A stretch of 55,087 bases of DNA from Firmicutes bacterium CAG:145 (GCA_000435715.1 FR882601.1:162424-217510), one strand, 5' to 3'. Positions 17,698 through 27,918 are shown, counted from the stretch's first letter. Notes: generated by a model from the sequence alone, not told the origin. Program-made: numbers and translations.

Positions 17698-19467
17698 CTA
17701 CTGGCAGTCTTTCTTAATTCCAAGCTCTTCCATCTGAGCTTCGTCTATAGGAGAAGGCGCGTCGCTTACCAGGCACTGTGCATTCTGATTTTTAGGAAAT
17801 GCCATGACTTCTCTTATGGACGGCTCGCCCAGAAGCAGCATCACCATTCTGTCAAGGCCGTATGCTAATCCTCCGTGAGGCGGAGCGCCGTATTTAAAGG
17901 CTTCTATGAGGAACCCGAATTTTTCGCTACATTCTTCGGGAGTAAGTCCCAGAACTTCAAACATCTTTGACTGAAGCTTTCTGTCGTGTATTCTTATGGA
18001 TCCTCCCCCCAGCTCCACTCCGTTGAGAACTATATCATAGGCGTCTGCCATGACATTTTCCGGTTCGCTATCAAGAAGTGATATATGCTCAGCTTTCGGT
18101 GAAGTAAAAGGATGATGCATAGCTTTAAGCTGTCCCGTCTCATCGTCCTTCTCAAACAGAGGGAAATCTACGACCCATAAAAGGTTGTAGACTTTATCGT
18201 CTAAAAGTCCCATCCTTTTGGCTATCTCTCTTCTTAAAAATCCCAAAGTATCGAAGACCACTTTCGGCCTGTCTGAAACTATAAGGATCAGGTCTCCGGC
18301 CTTGCTGCCGAATACGGAAGCTATCTCTGCAAGCTGCTGCTGAGTAAAGAACTTGTTCACAGAAGAATTGAATTCTTCCTCGCCTGCTCTGATCCACACC
18401 AGCCCCTTGGCTCCATAGCTTTTTGCAGATTCTGTAAGCTTATCTATATCTTTTCTGCTGAATTTATCGCTTCCTCCATCTATACAGATACCTCTCACAT
18501 CTCCCCCGGCGGCAAGAGCGTCAGTAAATACCTTGAAGCCGCAGTCTGCCACTACGTCGTTGAGCTTTTTCAGCTCAAATCCAAACCTGATATCAGGCTT
18601 ATCGGAGCCATATCTTTCCATGGCCTCCTTCCATGTAAGACGCGGCAGCGGAGTCTTTATTTCAACATTCATCAGCTCTTTGAACAATCTCTTCAAAAAG
18701 CCTTCCTGCATGTCTATCACATCGTCCATATCCACAAAAGACATTTCCAGATCTATCTGGGTGAATTCCGGTTGCCTGTCGGCCCTCAGATCTTCGTCTC
18801 TGAAACATTTTACTATCTGCATATACCTGTCACAGCCTGCCACCATGAGCAGCTGCTTGAATAATTGCGGAGACTGCGGAAGAGCGTAAAAAGAACCGGG
18901 ATAGACTCTGCTGGGTACCACATAGTCTCTGGCTCCCTCGGGAGTAGACTTTATCAGCATAGGAGTCTCTATCTCGGTGAACCCGCTTTCATCGAAATAA
19001 TCTCTGGCAAGTTTAGTTACTTTGTGGCGGAATGCCATATTTCTCTGCATTTTAAGCTTTCTGAGATCTAAATATCTGTATTTAAGTCGCAGATTATCAT
19101 CTACGTTGTCATCATCTTTTACGTAGATAGGAGGCGTATCCGATTCTGAGTATATTATCAGATCATCTGCAAAGACTTCTATATCTCCGGTGGAGAGATT
19201 CTCGTTTTTAGCAGTTCTCTCTCTGACAGTGCCTTTGACGCCTATTACATATTCGCTTCTGAGGCCGTCTGCTTTCTCAAACAGTTCCGCAGGGATACTG
19301 TCGTCAAAAGTAACTTGCACTATGCCGGTCTTATCTCTCAGATCAACGAAGATAAGCCCTCCCAGATTTCTGCGTTTAGCCACCCAGCCGTTGAGTGTCA
19401 CCTGTTGTCCCGCCTCAGACAGGCTCAGTCTTCCGCACATGTGGGTTCTTTTAAATAAATTGCTCAT
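17698..19467 (-). CDS. aspS: Aspartyl-tRNA synthetase
   Basis: A 589-residue bacterial-type class II aspartyl-tRNA synthetase: N-terminal anticodon-binding OB fold (about 1-110), catalytic core with FRDEDLRADRQPEF (motif 2) and GLDRMVMLLLG (motif 3), and the inserted bacterial GAD domain (about 300-410). Whether it also charges tRNA-Asn depends on the presence of gatCAB elsewhere, which is not visible. It lies 17 nt downstream of hisS in the same operon. Confidence 0.97.
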   Translation of the reverse strand: MSNLFKRTHMCGRLSLSEAGQQVTLNGWVAKRRNLGGLIFVDLRDKTGIVQVTFDDSIPAELFEKADGLRSEYVIGVKGTVRERTAKNENLSTGDIEVFADDLIIYSESDTPPIYVKDDDNVDDNLRLKYRYLDLRKLKMQRNMAFRHKVTKLARDYFDESGFTEIETPMLIKSTPEGARDYVVPSRVYPGSFYALPQSPQLFKQLLMVAGCDRYMQIVKCFRDEDLRADRQPEFTQIDLEMSFVDMDDVIDMQEGFLKRLFKELMNVEIKTPLPRLTWKEAMERYGSDKPDIRFGFELKKLNDVVADCGFKVFTDALAAGGDVRGICIDGGSDKFSRKDIDKLTESAKSYGAKGLVWIRAGEEEFNSSVNKFFTQQQLAEIASVFGSKAGDLILIVSDRPKVVFDTLGFLRREIAKRMGLLDDKVYNLLWVVDFPLFEKDDETGQLKAMHHPFTSPKAEHISLLDSEPENVMADAYDIVLNGVELGGGSIRIHDRKLQSKMFEVLGLTPEECSEKFGFLIEAFKYGAPPHGGLAYGLDRMVMLLLGEPSIREVMAFPKNQNAQCLVSDAPSPIDEAQMEELGIKKDCQ

Positions 19468-19484
19468 ATTATATCTGTTTACTC

Positions 19485-20738
19485 CTATTTAACGATTTCT
19501 TCGAATATATCTTCTATTTTTATCTCTCTCTGCTGAGACATAGACATATCTTTCAGAGACACCACGCCCTTATCCAGCTCGTTTTCTCCTATGACGAGAG
19601 TATACTTGGCGTTGAGTCTGTCCGCATATTTGAACTGGCCCTTTATATTTCTGGCTAAAGTGTCCATCTCTGCAGCTACGCCGCTCTGTCTCAATTCTCT
19701 GCACAGCTTAAGACCAAAAGCTTTGGCCCTCTCTCCCATGACGGCGATAAACACGTCCACGCTGTTGTCAGCCGGAAACTGAGCTCCACAGGCGTCCATC
19801 AGCATCAGCAGCCTTTCTATTCCTAGTCCGAAGCCCACTCCCGGAATAGGAGGTCCTCCCAGTTCTTCGATGAGGTGATCATATCTTCCTCCGCCGCATA
19901 CGGTTCCCTGAGCTCCTATACTGGTAGTAACGAATTCAAAGGCCGTCTTCGTATAATAGTCCAGGCCCCTTACTATATTGGGGTCTACTTTATATTCTAT
20001 ACCCATGGCAGTAAGGTTGGCCTTGAGTTCTTCAAAAGCGTCTCTGCAATCATCACACAGATAATCGAGCATCCTTGGAGCGTCTTTGACTATTTCCTGG
20101 CATGTCTCCGATTTGCAGTCGAGTATTCTCATGGGGTTGCGGTCATATCTTTCTTTACATGTGTTGCAGAGTTCATCATATCTCGGTCTCAGAAACTCTT
20201 TTAAAGCTTCTCTGTGCTTCTTTCTGCATTCCGGACAGCCCACGCTGTTGATCCTCAGTTCTATCTCGGTGATACCAAGCTGGTTGAGAAAATCGTTGGC
20301 CAGACATATCACTTCCGAGTCGGCAAGCATATTGGGAGTTCCAAATACTTCTATACCGAACTGGTGAAAATGTCTGAGACGTCCAGACTGAGGCTTCTCA
20401 TACCGGAAGCAGTCCGTGTCGTAATAATATTTTGTAGGCTGGACTTCTGCGTACTGTTTATGTTCTATAAAAGCTCTCACCGCTCCTGAAGTTCCTTCGG
20501 GCTTAAGGGTGATGCTCCTGTTTCCGTGATCGTTGAAGGTATACATTTCTTTCTGGACTACGTCGGTAGTATCGCCTATTCCGCGGGCAAAGACTTCGGT
20601 ATGTTCGAACATAGGCGTCCTTATCTCTTTAAAGCCGTAGTTTTTACAAATTTCTGCGAATTTCCTCTCGACATAGTGCCATTTATACGCCTGAGCAGGT
20701 AATAAATCTTTTGTTCCTTTAGGTGCGTTAGTTAACAC
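19485..20738 (-). CDS. hisS: Histidyl-tRNA synthetase
   Basis: A 417-residue class II synthetase for tRNA-His. Visible motifs: KPEGTSGAVRAF (motif 2 region), GLDYYT and GGGRYDHLI of the histidine-binding loops, and a C-terminal anticodon-binding domain. It starts 2 nt after the hemZ stop, which precludes a separate T-box leader, so transcription must come from upstream. Confidence 0.97.
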   Translation of the reverse strand: MLTNAPKGTKDLLPAQAYKWHYVERKFAEICKNYGFKEIRTPMFEHTEVFARGIGDTTDVVQKEMYTFNDHGNRSITLKPEGTSGAVRAFIEHKQYAEVQPTKYYYDTDCFRYEKPQSGRLRHFHQFGIEVFGTPNMLADSEVICLANDFLNQLGITEIELRINSVGCPECRKKHREALKEFLRPRYDELCNTCKERYDRNPMRILDCKSETCQEIVKDAPRMLDYLCDDCRDAFEELKANLTAMGIEYKVDPNIVRGLDYYTKTAFEFVTTSIGAQGTVCGGGRYDHLIEELGGPPIPGVGFGLGIERLLMLMDACGAQFPADNSVDVFIAVMGERAKAFGLKLCRELRQSGVAAEMDTLARNIKGQFKYADRLNAKYTLVIGENELDKGVVSLKDMSMSQQREIKIEDIFEEIVK

Positions 20739-20740
20739 TT

Positions 20741-22123
20741 TTATACCTCCTTAAAAAAGTTCTTTTCCTTTCTCTGTGTCATTTCGTCCAGTCTCTCTAT
20801 ATAGACGCTGTAATTTGATACGTTAGGTATTCTTTCCAGTCTGTTTTCCTCCGGATAATATCTCTTGCTTATGCCTCCTGCTCCGAGAGCCAGAATACTT
20901 TGATTTTCATCCATTATCCTTATATTGTATATACATGGCGTATCGCCCTTACAGTAACCTGTGTTCTCCATGGCTCCCGCCATATGCTTCTGTCTGTATA
21001 AATAATACGGTCTGTATCCGGCAGCTTTGAGAATATCCCCCGACGATTTCAGCATCCGCTCTACGGTCTTTGCCTGTCTGTAATGATATGAAGCATCGCT
21101 TTCTATGAGCCTGGAGGCTCTTTTTACTGCCAAAGTATGCACTGTTATATTGGCGGGGTCAAGGGAGATGATCTCACTGAGAGTGTTTTCAAAATCTTCG
21201 GGAGTCTCTTCCGGAAGGCCGGCTATGACGTCGGCATTTATCAGGAAATCTCCCGTCTCTTTCGCTGCCCTGAAGGCCTGTCTTATATCCTCTACGCTGT
21301 GTGAACGTCCTATCAGCTTTAGAGTGCTGTCCTTCATAGTCTGAGGATTTATGCTTATTCTCTTTATTCCGTGATCCGCTATCACTCTGAGTTTTTCCTT
21401 CGTTATGGTATCAGGACGCCCTGCTTCTACGGTAAATTCTCTCAGCGCAGAAAGGTCAAAGGCTTCTTCTGTCTTAGAAAGAAGAGCATCCAGCTGCTCT
21501 GCTCTCAGGGTAGTCGGAGTCCCTCCTCCTATGTATATGGATTCTGTCAGGCTCCCGGATTTTCTGAGCGCGTCCCCGGCATATTCTATCTCTCTCATGA
21601 GAGCCTCCATATACTTTTCTATTTCTTCAGGTCCTTTCTGATTGGAAGTAAAAGAGCAGTAGAGGCATCTGCTGGGGCAGAAAGGGATTCCTATATAGAC
21701 GCTTTGAGACCTATGTGCGGCTTTTCCCAGCGCGCTCTGCTGATATTTGTAGATCTCTGTCAGCAACCGTACTTTTTCTTCGCTCAAAAGGTAAAACCTC
21801 CGCAGCTTTTCTGCCGCGCGGTCAGAAGAAGCGTATTTCTCGGAAAGCTCTCTCATCAGTTTCACCGGCCTTACTCCTGTGAGTATTCCCCAGGGAGGAG
21901 AAGTTTTGGTGATCTGGCTTAGTCCCTGATATATCTCGCGCTTTATCTGATTCTTATCTTTGAATCCCTCAGAGTTGAATTCTATTAAAGTGTCTTCCTC
22001 TGAGGAAGGTCCTTCATATTCCTGTCCGGCAAATAACCTGTAATCTTCGGGCCTTAAAAATATCTTTATCAGCTCGTTGTAGTCATATTTATCCTGTATA
22101 TTATTTATTATTATATTATACAA
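20741..22123 (-). CDS. hemZ: Coproporphyrinogen dehydrogenase HemZ-like radical SAM protein
   Basis: A 460-residue radical SAM enzyme of the HemZ/HemW group. The iron-sulfur motif CPSRCLYCSF is near residue 150 and the GGGTPT motif follows. The best start is TTG at 22123: it overlaps the MBL stop by 8 nt, has GAGG 7 nt upstream, and gives an N-terminus (YNIIINNIQDKYDYNELIKI) of family length. The ATG at 22144 has its GGAG directly against it. HemZ is linked to anaerobic haem synthesis, but no other haem genes are in the window, so a haem-chaperone or other role is possible. Confidence 0.87.
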   Translation of the reverse strand: MYNIIINNIQDKYDYNELIKIFLRPEDYRLFAGQEYEGPSSEEDTLIEFNSEGFKDKNQIKREIYQGLSQITKTSPPWGILTGVRPVKLMRELSEKYASSDRAAEKLRRFYLLSEEKVRLLTEIYKYQQSALGKAAHRSQSVYIGIPFCPSRCLYCSFTSNQKGPEEIEKYMEALMREIEYAGDALRKSGSLTESIYIGGGTPTTLRAEQLDALLSKTEEAFDLSALREFTVEAGRPDTITKEKLRVIADHGIKRISINPQTMKDSTLKLIGRSHSVEDIRQAFRAAKETGDFLINADVIAGLPEETPEDFENTLSEIISLDPANITVHTLAVKRASRLIESDASYHYRQAKTVERMLKSSGDILKAAGYRPYYLYRQKHMAGAMENTGYCKGDTPCIYNIRIMDENQSILALGAGGISKRYYPEENRLERIPNVSNYSVYIERLDEMTQRKEKNFFKEV

Positions 22124-22736
22124 ACGGGTTTCCTCTTTTTTCATCTCCGATGGTGGTAGCTCCCATATGTCCCGGAAGCACCGCCGTGTCGTCAGGAAGC
22201 ACATAGAGTCTGTCCTTTATGGAATTCTTTATTATCCTGTAGTCTCCTCCGTAAAAGTCTGTTCTGCCTATAGAATATCTGAAAAGAGTATCCCCGCTGA
22301 ACAGATGGCCGCACGTATATATGCACATGCCGCCTTTTGTATGTCCCGGAGTATGAAGAAATGTCAGGGTCATATCACCTACTTTTAGTTCCTGATTGTC
22401 TCTGACCCAGATATCGGCTTCCACCGTTACAGGATGGCCGAACATTTCTGTCGAGCTGTTGAGAGACGGGTTATTTAGCATCTCTTTTTCTTCACAATAT
22501 GCCACGACAGCGGCAGACGGAAAGTCCTGCTTGAATCTCGAAACTCCTCCGATATGATCTCCGTGTCCGTGAGTAAGTATGATATATTTCACTTCTATAT
22601 GTTCTTTTTCCGCATCGTCAGTAAGGCGGCTCTCATATCCGCCCGGATCCACGATAAAACCTTTTTTCGTAGCCTCGTCATATGCAAGATATGTGTTTAC
22701 CTGCAAAGGTCCCGTCAAATAATGTTTTACTTTCAT
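22116..22736 (-). CDS. Metallo-beta-lactamase fold hydrolase (glyoxalase II-like)
   Basis: A 206-residue MBL-fold hydrolase with the zinc motif THGHGDHIGG near residue 55, HTPGHTKGGMCIY, SGDTLF and a final PGHMGATTIGDE. It belongs to the short YcbL-like group of hydroxyacylglutathione hydrolase relatives, whose in vivo substrate is usually unknown; thioester hydrolysis is plausible. It lies between dtd and hemZ, as in many clostridia, and overlaps hemZ by 8 nt. Confidence 0.88.
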   Translation of the reverse strand: MKVKHYLTGPLQVNTYLAYDEATKKGFIVDPGGYESRLTDDAEKEHIEVKYIILTHGHGDHIGGVSRFKQDFPSAAVVAYCEEKEMLNNPSLNSSTEMFGHPVTVEADIWVRDNQELKVGDMTLTFLHTPGHTKGGMCIYTCGHLFSGDTLFRYSIGRTDFYGGDYRIIKNSIKDRLYVLPDDTAVLPGHMGATTIGDEKRGNPFV

Positions 22737-22747
22737 CTTTAAATCTC

Positions 22748-23197
22748 CTAAAACAATTTTTTACTGTCCAGCAGGATAGTCACCGGACCGTCGTTTAAGA
22801 TCCTCACCATCATCTCTGCCTGAAAGATTCCTTCTTGAACTTCTATATCGCCTTCTGATAGAAGATCTATAAAATATCTGTATAGTCTGCGCGCTTCTTC
22901 CGGCCTGGCAGCTTTCGAAAAGCTTGGTCTCTTACCTTTTCTGACATCTCCTAAGAGAGTGAATTGTGATACCGCCAGAATCTTTCCGAAGACATCTTTT
23001 ACGGAGAGATTCATCTTTCCGTCGGAATCTTCAAATATCCTGAGACCCGAGATCTTATCCGCCATATATCTTGCGTCGCTTTCGTCGTCTCCGTATTCGA
23101 CGCCCAAAAGAACCATAAGTCCTCTCTCTATGGCTCCCGTAACGCTGCCCTCTACCGTCACATCAGCTTCTCTTACTCTCTGTACTACCGCCCTCAT
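22748..23197 (-). CDS. dtd: D-aminoacyl-tRNA deacylase
   Basis: A 149-residue DTD that removes D-amino acids and glycine from mischarged tRNA. Family motifs SQFTLLGDVRKGKRPSF (SQFTL) and DGPVT near the C-terminus are intact. It starts 7 nt after the relA stop, in the conserved order relA-dtd-MBL-hemZ-hisS-aspS. Confidence 0.96.
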   Translation of the reverse strand: MRAVVQRVREADVTVEGSVTGAIERGLMVLLGVEYGDDESDARYMADKISGLRIFEDSDGKMNLSVKDVFGKILAVSQFTLLGDVRKGKRPSFSKAARPEEARRLYRYFIDLLSEGDIEVQEGIFQAEMMVRILNDGPVTILLDSKKLF

Positions 23198-23204
23198 CTT
23201 TCAC

Positions 23205-25412
23205 CTATGCCTTAGCTCTGTATACCTGGGTTACGCCTTCTATATTTCTCAGATTTCGAAGTACTTTCTGCATCTCCTGAGTACTTGAGATAGACAGCGT
23301 TATAGTCATGGTAAGACTTCCGTCTCGTCCTGTCTTGGCGTTGACTCCGGAGAGATGAATGTCCATATCTTCACACGCTCTTGAGATGTCAGACAATATG
23401 CCTTTTCTGTCGCTGCCTACTATACATATTTCCGCATCGTAGGACTTGCCTGCTTTAAGGTCCTCCCACTCTACCTCGATAAACCTCGCCTTTTCATGAT
23501 CGGGAAGATTAACTACATTGGAACAGTCTCTGCGGTGGACCGAGATGCCTCTTCCCTTGGTTATAAAGCCCACTATGTCGTCTCCCGGTACAGGGTTGCA
23601 GCATCTGGCCAGCTTTATCATCAAATTGTCCGTTCCCTTTACTATTACTCCGGGACTGTCCTTTTTCTTATGTTCAGCCGCCTTCTGACGTTTAGCCTCC
23701 GCAGCCTTTATGTCTTCCATGACCGCTTCGTCTGTCTTAATATCTGCTTTATTGTCCTCGTTATAATAAGAGAAAAGCAGATTACAGAACTTGCTCATCA
23801 GAGAACCGCCGCTTGCCAGCTGAGCGAATCCCTCGTCGCTGCTGGCAAAGTTCATAGCTTTCATCGCTCTGTTGATATAAGCTGACTTGGCGCAGAGAAC
23901 GGGATCGTATCCTTTTTTCCTGATGGATTTATCTAAAAGATCTTTACCTTTATCTATATTATCAGACTTATTTTCTTTTTTTAGCCATCCTCTTATCTTG
24001 TTTCTGGCGTTGGAGCTCTTGGCTATCTTAAGCCAGTCTACGCTGGGACCGCTGGAATTTGAAGAGGTTACTATCTCGACGATATCTCCGTTCTGAAGAG
24101 TGTGATCTATAGTAACCATTTTACCGTTAACTTTAGCTCCGACGCACTTGCATCCTATGGCCGAATGAATCTTAAATGCGAAATCCAGAGGAGTAGATCC
24201 TGCCGGAAGTTCTATCACATCTCCCCTAGGGGTGAACACGAATACCTGAGTCGCAAACAGATCCATCTTCATAGTCTCTAAAAATACCTTGGGATCATTG
24301 ATGTCCTGCTGCCACTCGAGAGACTGTCTAAGCCATGCAAGCTTTATATCATCAGAAGAAGCCTTGCCGGACGTATCTCCCTCCTTGTATTTCCAGTGAG
24401 CCGCTATACCGTATTCAGCCACTTCGTGCATCTCATGAGTCCTTATCTGAATTTCAAAAGGCTCTCCGTTGTCTCCTATCACCGTGGTATGGAGGGACTG
24501 ATACATATTCGGCTTAGGCATGGCGATATAGTCCTTGAATCTTCCCGGTATAGGTTTCCACATGGTGTGGACTATGCCTAAGACGGCATAGCAGTCTTTT
24601 ACGGTATCTACGATAATTCTTACAGCTATAAGGTCGAAGATCTCATCTATCTGTTTTTTCTGGTACTTCATCTTCTTATATATGCTGTAAAAATGCTTGG
24701 CTCTTCCGTATATTTCATAGTGAAGATCCATGTCGTCCAGAGACTCTTTTATCTCTCCGATGACAGTATTTATAGTGTCCTCTCTCTGAGACCTTCTCAA
24801 GCTGACTTTCTCCTGCAGATCTTTAAATTCCTTAGGATGAAGGTATTTAAGAGCTATATCCTCCAGCTCGAACTTTACCGTGGAAATACCCAGTCTGCTG
24901 GCCAAAGGCGCATATATCTCCAGCGTCTCTTTACATTTTTCTTCTATCTTGGCTGGCTTCATGAATTCTATGGTGCGCATGTTATGAAGTCTGTCGGCCA
25001 ATTTTATTATGAGGACTCTTATATCCTTGGACATGGCCAGAAACATCTTGCGGAAATTTTCTGCCTGTATTTCTTCTTTGGATTCAAATTTGATGGTTCC
25101 CAGTTTAGTGACGCCGTCTACCAGGAGAGCTATCTCTTCTCCGAAATCGGCTACCAACTCTTCTCTCGTATAATCGGTATCCTCGACAGCGTCATGCAGA
25201 AGCCCACCGATGATAGTCGCCTCGTCCATTCCTAGTCTGGCCAGTATGAGCGCCACGTTGATCGGATGGATAAAGTAAGGTTCTCCGCTCTTTCTGAGCT
25301 GTCCGTCGTGAAGTTCCCTTCCCTTATCGTAAGCCTTTCCTATCAGTTCGGTGTCGTATTTAGAGTTTATATTCAGCAATTCTTGTAAAAATTCTTCTCT
25401 GTTTTCCATCAA
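23205..25412 (-). CDS. relA: Bifunctional (p)ppGpp synthetase/hydrolase Rel
   Basis: A 735-residue long RSH protein. Order: HD hydrolase domain with HDAVEDTDYT and LADRLHNMRT (so hydrolysis should be active), synthetase domain with RFKDYIAMPKPNMYQSLH, TGS domain (FTPRGDVIELPAGSTPLDFA), zinc-finger-type region LARCCNPVPGDDIVGF, and a C-terminal ACT domain. It sets (p)ppGpp levels on the ribosome in response to starvation. Located between secDF and dtd; recJ and apt, often found between secDF and relA, are absent. Confidence 0.97.
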   Translation of the reverse strand: MMENREEFLQELLNINSKYDTELIGKAYDKGRELHDGQLRKSGEPYFIHPINVALILARLGMDEATIIGGLLHDAVEDTDYTREELVADFGEEIALLVDGVTKLGTIKFESKEEIQAENFRKMFLAMSKDIRVLIIKLADRLHNMRTIEFMKPAKIEEKCKETLEIYAPLASRLGISTVKFELEDIALKYLHPKEFKDLQEKVSLRRSQREDTINTVIGEIKESLDDMDLHYEIYGRAKHFYSIYKKMKYQKKQIDEIFDLIAVRIIVDTVKDCYAVLGIVHTMWKPIPGRFKDYIAMPKPNMYQSLHTTVIGDNGEPFEIQIRTHEMHEVAEYGIAAHWKYKEGDTSGKASSDDIKLAWLRQSLEWQQDINDPKVFLETMKMDLFATQVFVFTPRGDVIELPAGSTPLDFAFKIHSAIGCKCVGAKVNGKMVTIDHTLQNGDIVEIVTSSNSSGPSVDWLKIAKSSNARNKIRGWLKKENKSDNIDKGKDLLDKSIRKKGYDPVLCAKSAYINRAMKAMNFASSDEGFAQLASGGSLMSKFCNLLFSYYNEDNKADIKTDEAVMEDIKAAEAKRQKAAEHKKKDSPGVIVKGTDNLMIKLARCCNPVPGDDIVGFITKGRGISVHRRDCSNVVNLPDHEKARFIEVEWEDLKAGKSYDAEICIVGSDRKGILSDISRACEDMDIHLSGVNAKTGRDGSLTMTITLSISSTQEMQKVLRNLRNIEGVTQVYRAKA

Positions 25413-25439
25413 ATAAAACTCCTGTGCTGCTTCTGATTT

Positions 25440-27641
25440 TTATTTCTTTTTATTCTTTCTCTTTATCTGTTTAGTATATTTAGATTCCTCTCCGCTCTTG
25501 CATAAATCATAATAAAGAGGGCTGCATACGAATATAGACGAATAGCATCCAACGATTATGCCTACCATCAGAGGGATTATAAATTCCCTGATGGAAGACG
25601 AGACCATTATACACAGAGGAATCATCACTACGAGGGTGGTGAGAGACGTCATTATGGTTCTGTTGAGAGTGCTGTTTATACTGTTGTCTATATTGGCCTC
25701 AAGGCCTGCTTTTCTATATAACCCAGTATTTTCTCTTATCCTGTCAAAAATAACTATAGTATCGTTTATGGAATAGCCTACTAACGTAAGTATTGCCGCA
25801 ATGAAAGGATTGTTTACCGTAAATCCGAAAATACCGTAAAAAGCTATCACTAACAGCACGTCATGAACTACTCCTGCGATAGCTGAAAGGCCGTATTTCC
25901 ATGACTTGAATCGGAAAATGATATATATGAGCATTCCCACGGAGGCGATGGCTACCGCTTTTACCGCATTGAGCTTAAGTTCGTCTCCTACAGAAGGTCC
26001 AAACTGCTCCGAAGCTAATACATCTTCATCGGTTATTCCGAAGTTTTCTTCGAGAGTCTTTACAACTTCTGCCCTCTGATCAGTATCAAGAGCTTCTATA
26101 GTCTTTATGACTACCTGCTCGTTTCCTTCTCCCGAGTAGATTATCGACGGATTGAGATCATACTCTTTTACAGCTTCTTCCACTTCAGATATGGCTACCT
26201 GTTCATGCAGATCAACCTGTATCATGGTTCCGCCTGTGAAATCGATTCCGTAATTCATTCCTCTGACAAAGGTAACCGCAAAACCTATGATTATTATTCC
26301 AGCGCTGATGATATAAAATACTTTTCTATGTCTGATGAATGAAAAAGTCTTGTGAAGAAACTGCTTCGGAGTTCCGTCTTCATTGACTCCGAAGTACTTG
26401 TTTTTAGAAAACTTTTTGCTCTCTGCCAGAAGCGAAATAAACAGCTGCGTTATTATCACCGCCGTAAATATACTTATGATGATACCTATCATCAGAGTGA
26501 GGGCAAAACCTTTTACTGACGTGGTTCCCACCTCATATAATACGACCGCCGCAATCAAGGTCGTGATCTGAGCGTCTAAAACAGTGGATAAAGCGTTTTT
26601 AAAGCCCGCCTGAACAGAAACTCTTATACTCTTTCCTGCGCATATCTCTTCTTTTATCCTGGCGAAAATTATTACGTTGGCGTCTACCGCCATACCTATG
26701 GACAGTATGAGGGCCGCAATTCCCGGAAGTGTGAGGACAACATTGAAAAGAGACATGGACCATATGAACATGGCTATATAAAGCATGAGAGCAATATCGG
26801 CCACCAGACCCAGCAGTCCGTAAAAGACTATCATCAATATGAATATTATTCCTATGCCGATGGCGCCTGCTATTATGGACTTATCCAAAGCATCGGCCCC
26901 GATAGAAGCCGCCTGTACAGACGACTGTACTTCCACCAGGTCTACAGGCAGAGCGCCTCCCCTGATGAGAGCGGCTGTAGTAGACGCTTCCTCTTTTGTA
27001 TAGCCTCCGGTAACTTCACACTGTCCTCCGGAAATCACCTGCTGTACGTTAGGATGAACGATTATTTCATCATCCAGCACTATAGCTATCTGGTCTGCAG
27101 TCATCCCCTCTATGGACGGTGTAACGGTTTTATTAAGAGCAGTTCTGGTTCCCTCTTCAAAGAGGGAAGCTCCTTCGCTGTCAAACTCCAGTTCTATCTT
27201 GTAGTGGGAACCGTCTGTGGCTATCTGGGCGTCTTTTACGTGACTTCCGTCTACTACCAGGCTGCCGTCAGCCAATACGAATTTGAGCTGAGCAGTCTTG
27301 CCCACTGCCTTTATCGCCTCATCTGCGTCTTCTGCTCCCGGTATCTCCACTCTTATTCTGTCGCTGCCTTCTATGGTGACAGACGACTCTGCGACTCCCA
27401 TCTGATTGACACGATTATCTATGACGGCTCTGGTCTGCTCCATGAGACTTCTGAGTTCTTCTCCTTCAAGATCTGTCTGGGCTTCCATTACTACATATAC
27501 GCCTCCGTTTATATCGAGACCATACTTTAAAGCATCTTTGGCAGAATTCATGGATCCTATCCCAAATATGCTGACATACCAGGCAAAAAACGTTATTATC
27601 AGTACCAGCCCTGCCAGTACCCTCTTGAATGATTGACTCAT
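25440..27641 (-). CDS. secDF: Fused protein translocase SecDF
   Basis: A 733-residue SecD-SecF fusion: SecD half (about 1-420) with a reduced extracytoplasmic domain, then SecF half (about 430-720), together with about 12 predicted membrane helices. It uses the proton motive force to pull secreted proteins through SecYEG. Typical motifs are YGLDINGG in SecD and GMNYGIDFTGG in SecF. Start MSQSFKRVLAG is chosen because AGAGG precedes it; an ATG 35 codons upstream lies in the leader. No yajC gene is beside it. Confidence 0.94.
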   Translation of the reverse strand: MSQSFKRVLAGLVLIITFFAWYVSIFGIGSMNSAKDALKYGLDINGGVYVVMEAQTDLEGEELRSLMEQTRAVIDNRVNQMGVAESSVTIEGSDRIRVEIPGAEDADEAIKAVGKTAQLKFVLADGSLVVDGSHVKDAQIATDGSHYKIELEFDSEGASLFEEGTRTALNKTVTPSIEGMTADQIAIVLDDEIIVHPNVQQVISGGQCEVTGGYTKEEASTTAALIRGGALPVDLVEVQSSVQAASIGADALDKSIIAGAIGIGIIFILMIVFYGLLGLVADIALMLYIAMFIWSMSLFNVVLTLPGIAALILSIGMAVDANVIIFARIKEEICAGKSIRVSVQAGFKNALSTVLDAQITTLIAAVVLYEVGTTSVKGFALTLMIGIIISIFTAVIITQLFISLLAESKKFSKNKYFGVNEDGTPKQFLHKTFSFIRHRKVFYIISAGIIIIGFAVTFVRGMNYGIDFTGGTMIQVDLHEQVAISEVEEAVKEYDLNPSIIYSGEGNEQVVIKTIEALDTDQRAEVVKTLEENFGITDEDVLASEQFGPSVGDELKLNAVKAVAIASVGMLIYIIFRFKSWKYGLSAIAGVVHDVLLVIAFYGIFGFTVNNPFIAAILTLVGYSINDTIVIFDRIRENTGLYRKAGLEANIDNSINSTLNRTIMTSLTTLVVMIPLCIMVSSSIREFIIPLMVGIIVGCYSSIFVCSPLYYDLCKSGEESKYTKQIKRKNKKK

Positions 27642-27789
27642 AATTTCAAAACCTCTTTTCTTACGTTTCCGGTCGTTCCTATATTTTAACAATCCTCCGC
27701 TTTGTCTCAGACAAGCAAACCTGCTGAAAGCTGTGCTCTGATTCAAAATTGTCTTTTATACATAATACAGGCATTTTATTTTACATTAT

Positions 27790-27818
27790 ATTGTACTACT
27801 TTTTGTGTCGGTTTACAA
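27790..27818 (-). promoter_or_regulatory. Promoter of the secDF operon
   Basis: TTGTAA (27818-27813), 17-nt spacer and TACAAT (27795-27790) on the minus strand. This would give a secDF leader of about 140 nt that contains a small stem (TTGTCT/AGACAA) but no recognised riboswitch. Confidence 0.45.
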
Positions 27819-27877
27819 GGAAAATACTGCATTTTGTGACTTTTTATGAACGAAGTAAGGTTCTGTTTTCAGATAGC

Positions 27878-27918
27878 AAAAAAGCCTGCTCTCCCTCTTG
27901 TAATGGAAAGCAGGCTTT
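27878..27918 (-). terminator. Intrinsic terminator downstream of the small membrane-protein gene
   Basis: AAGCCTGCT (27882-27890) pairs with AGCAGGCTT (27909-27917). On the minus strand the stem is followed by TTTTTTG. It closes the accessory transcription unit before the secDF promoter. Confidence 0.8.

Noticed and set aside
27646..27741. Arrest-peptide leader (VemP/SecM-like) before secDF
   Set aside because: A 31-codon ORF lies in the leader, but it has no signal-like hydrophobic segment and no clear ribosome-binding site.
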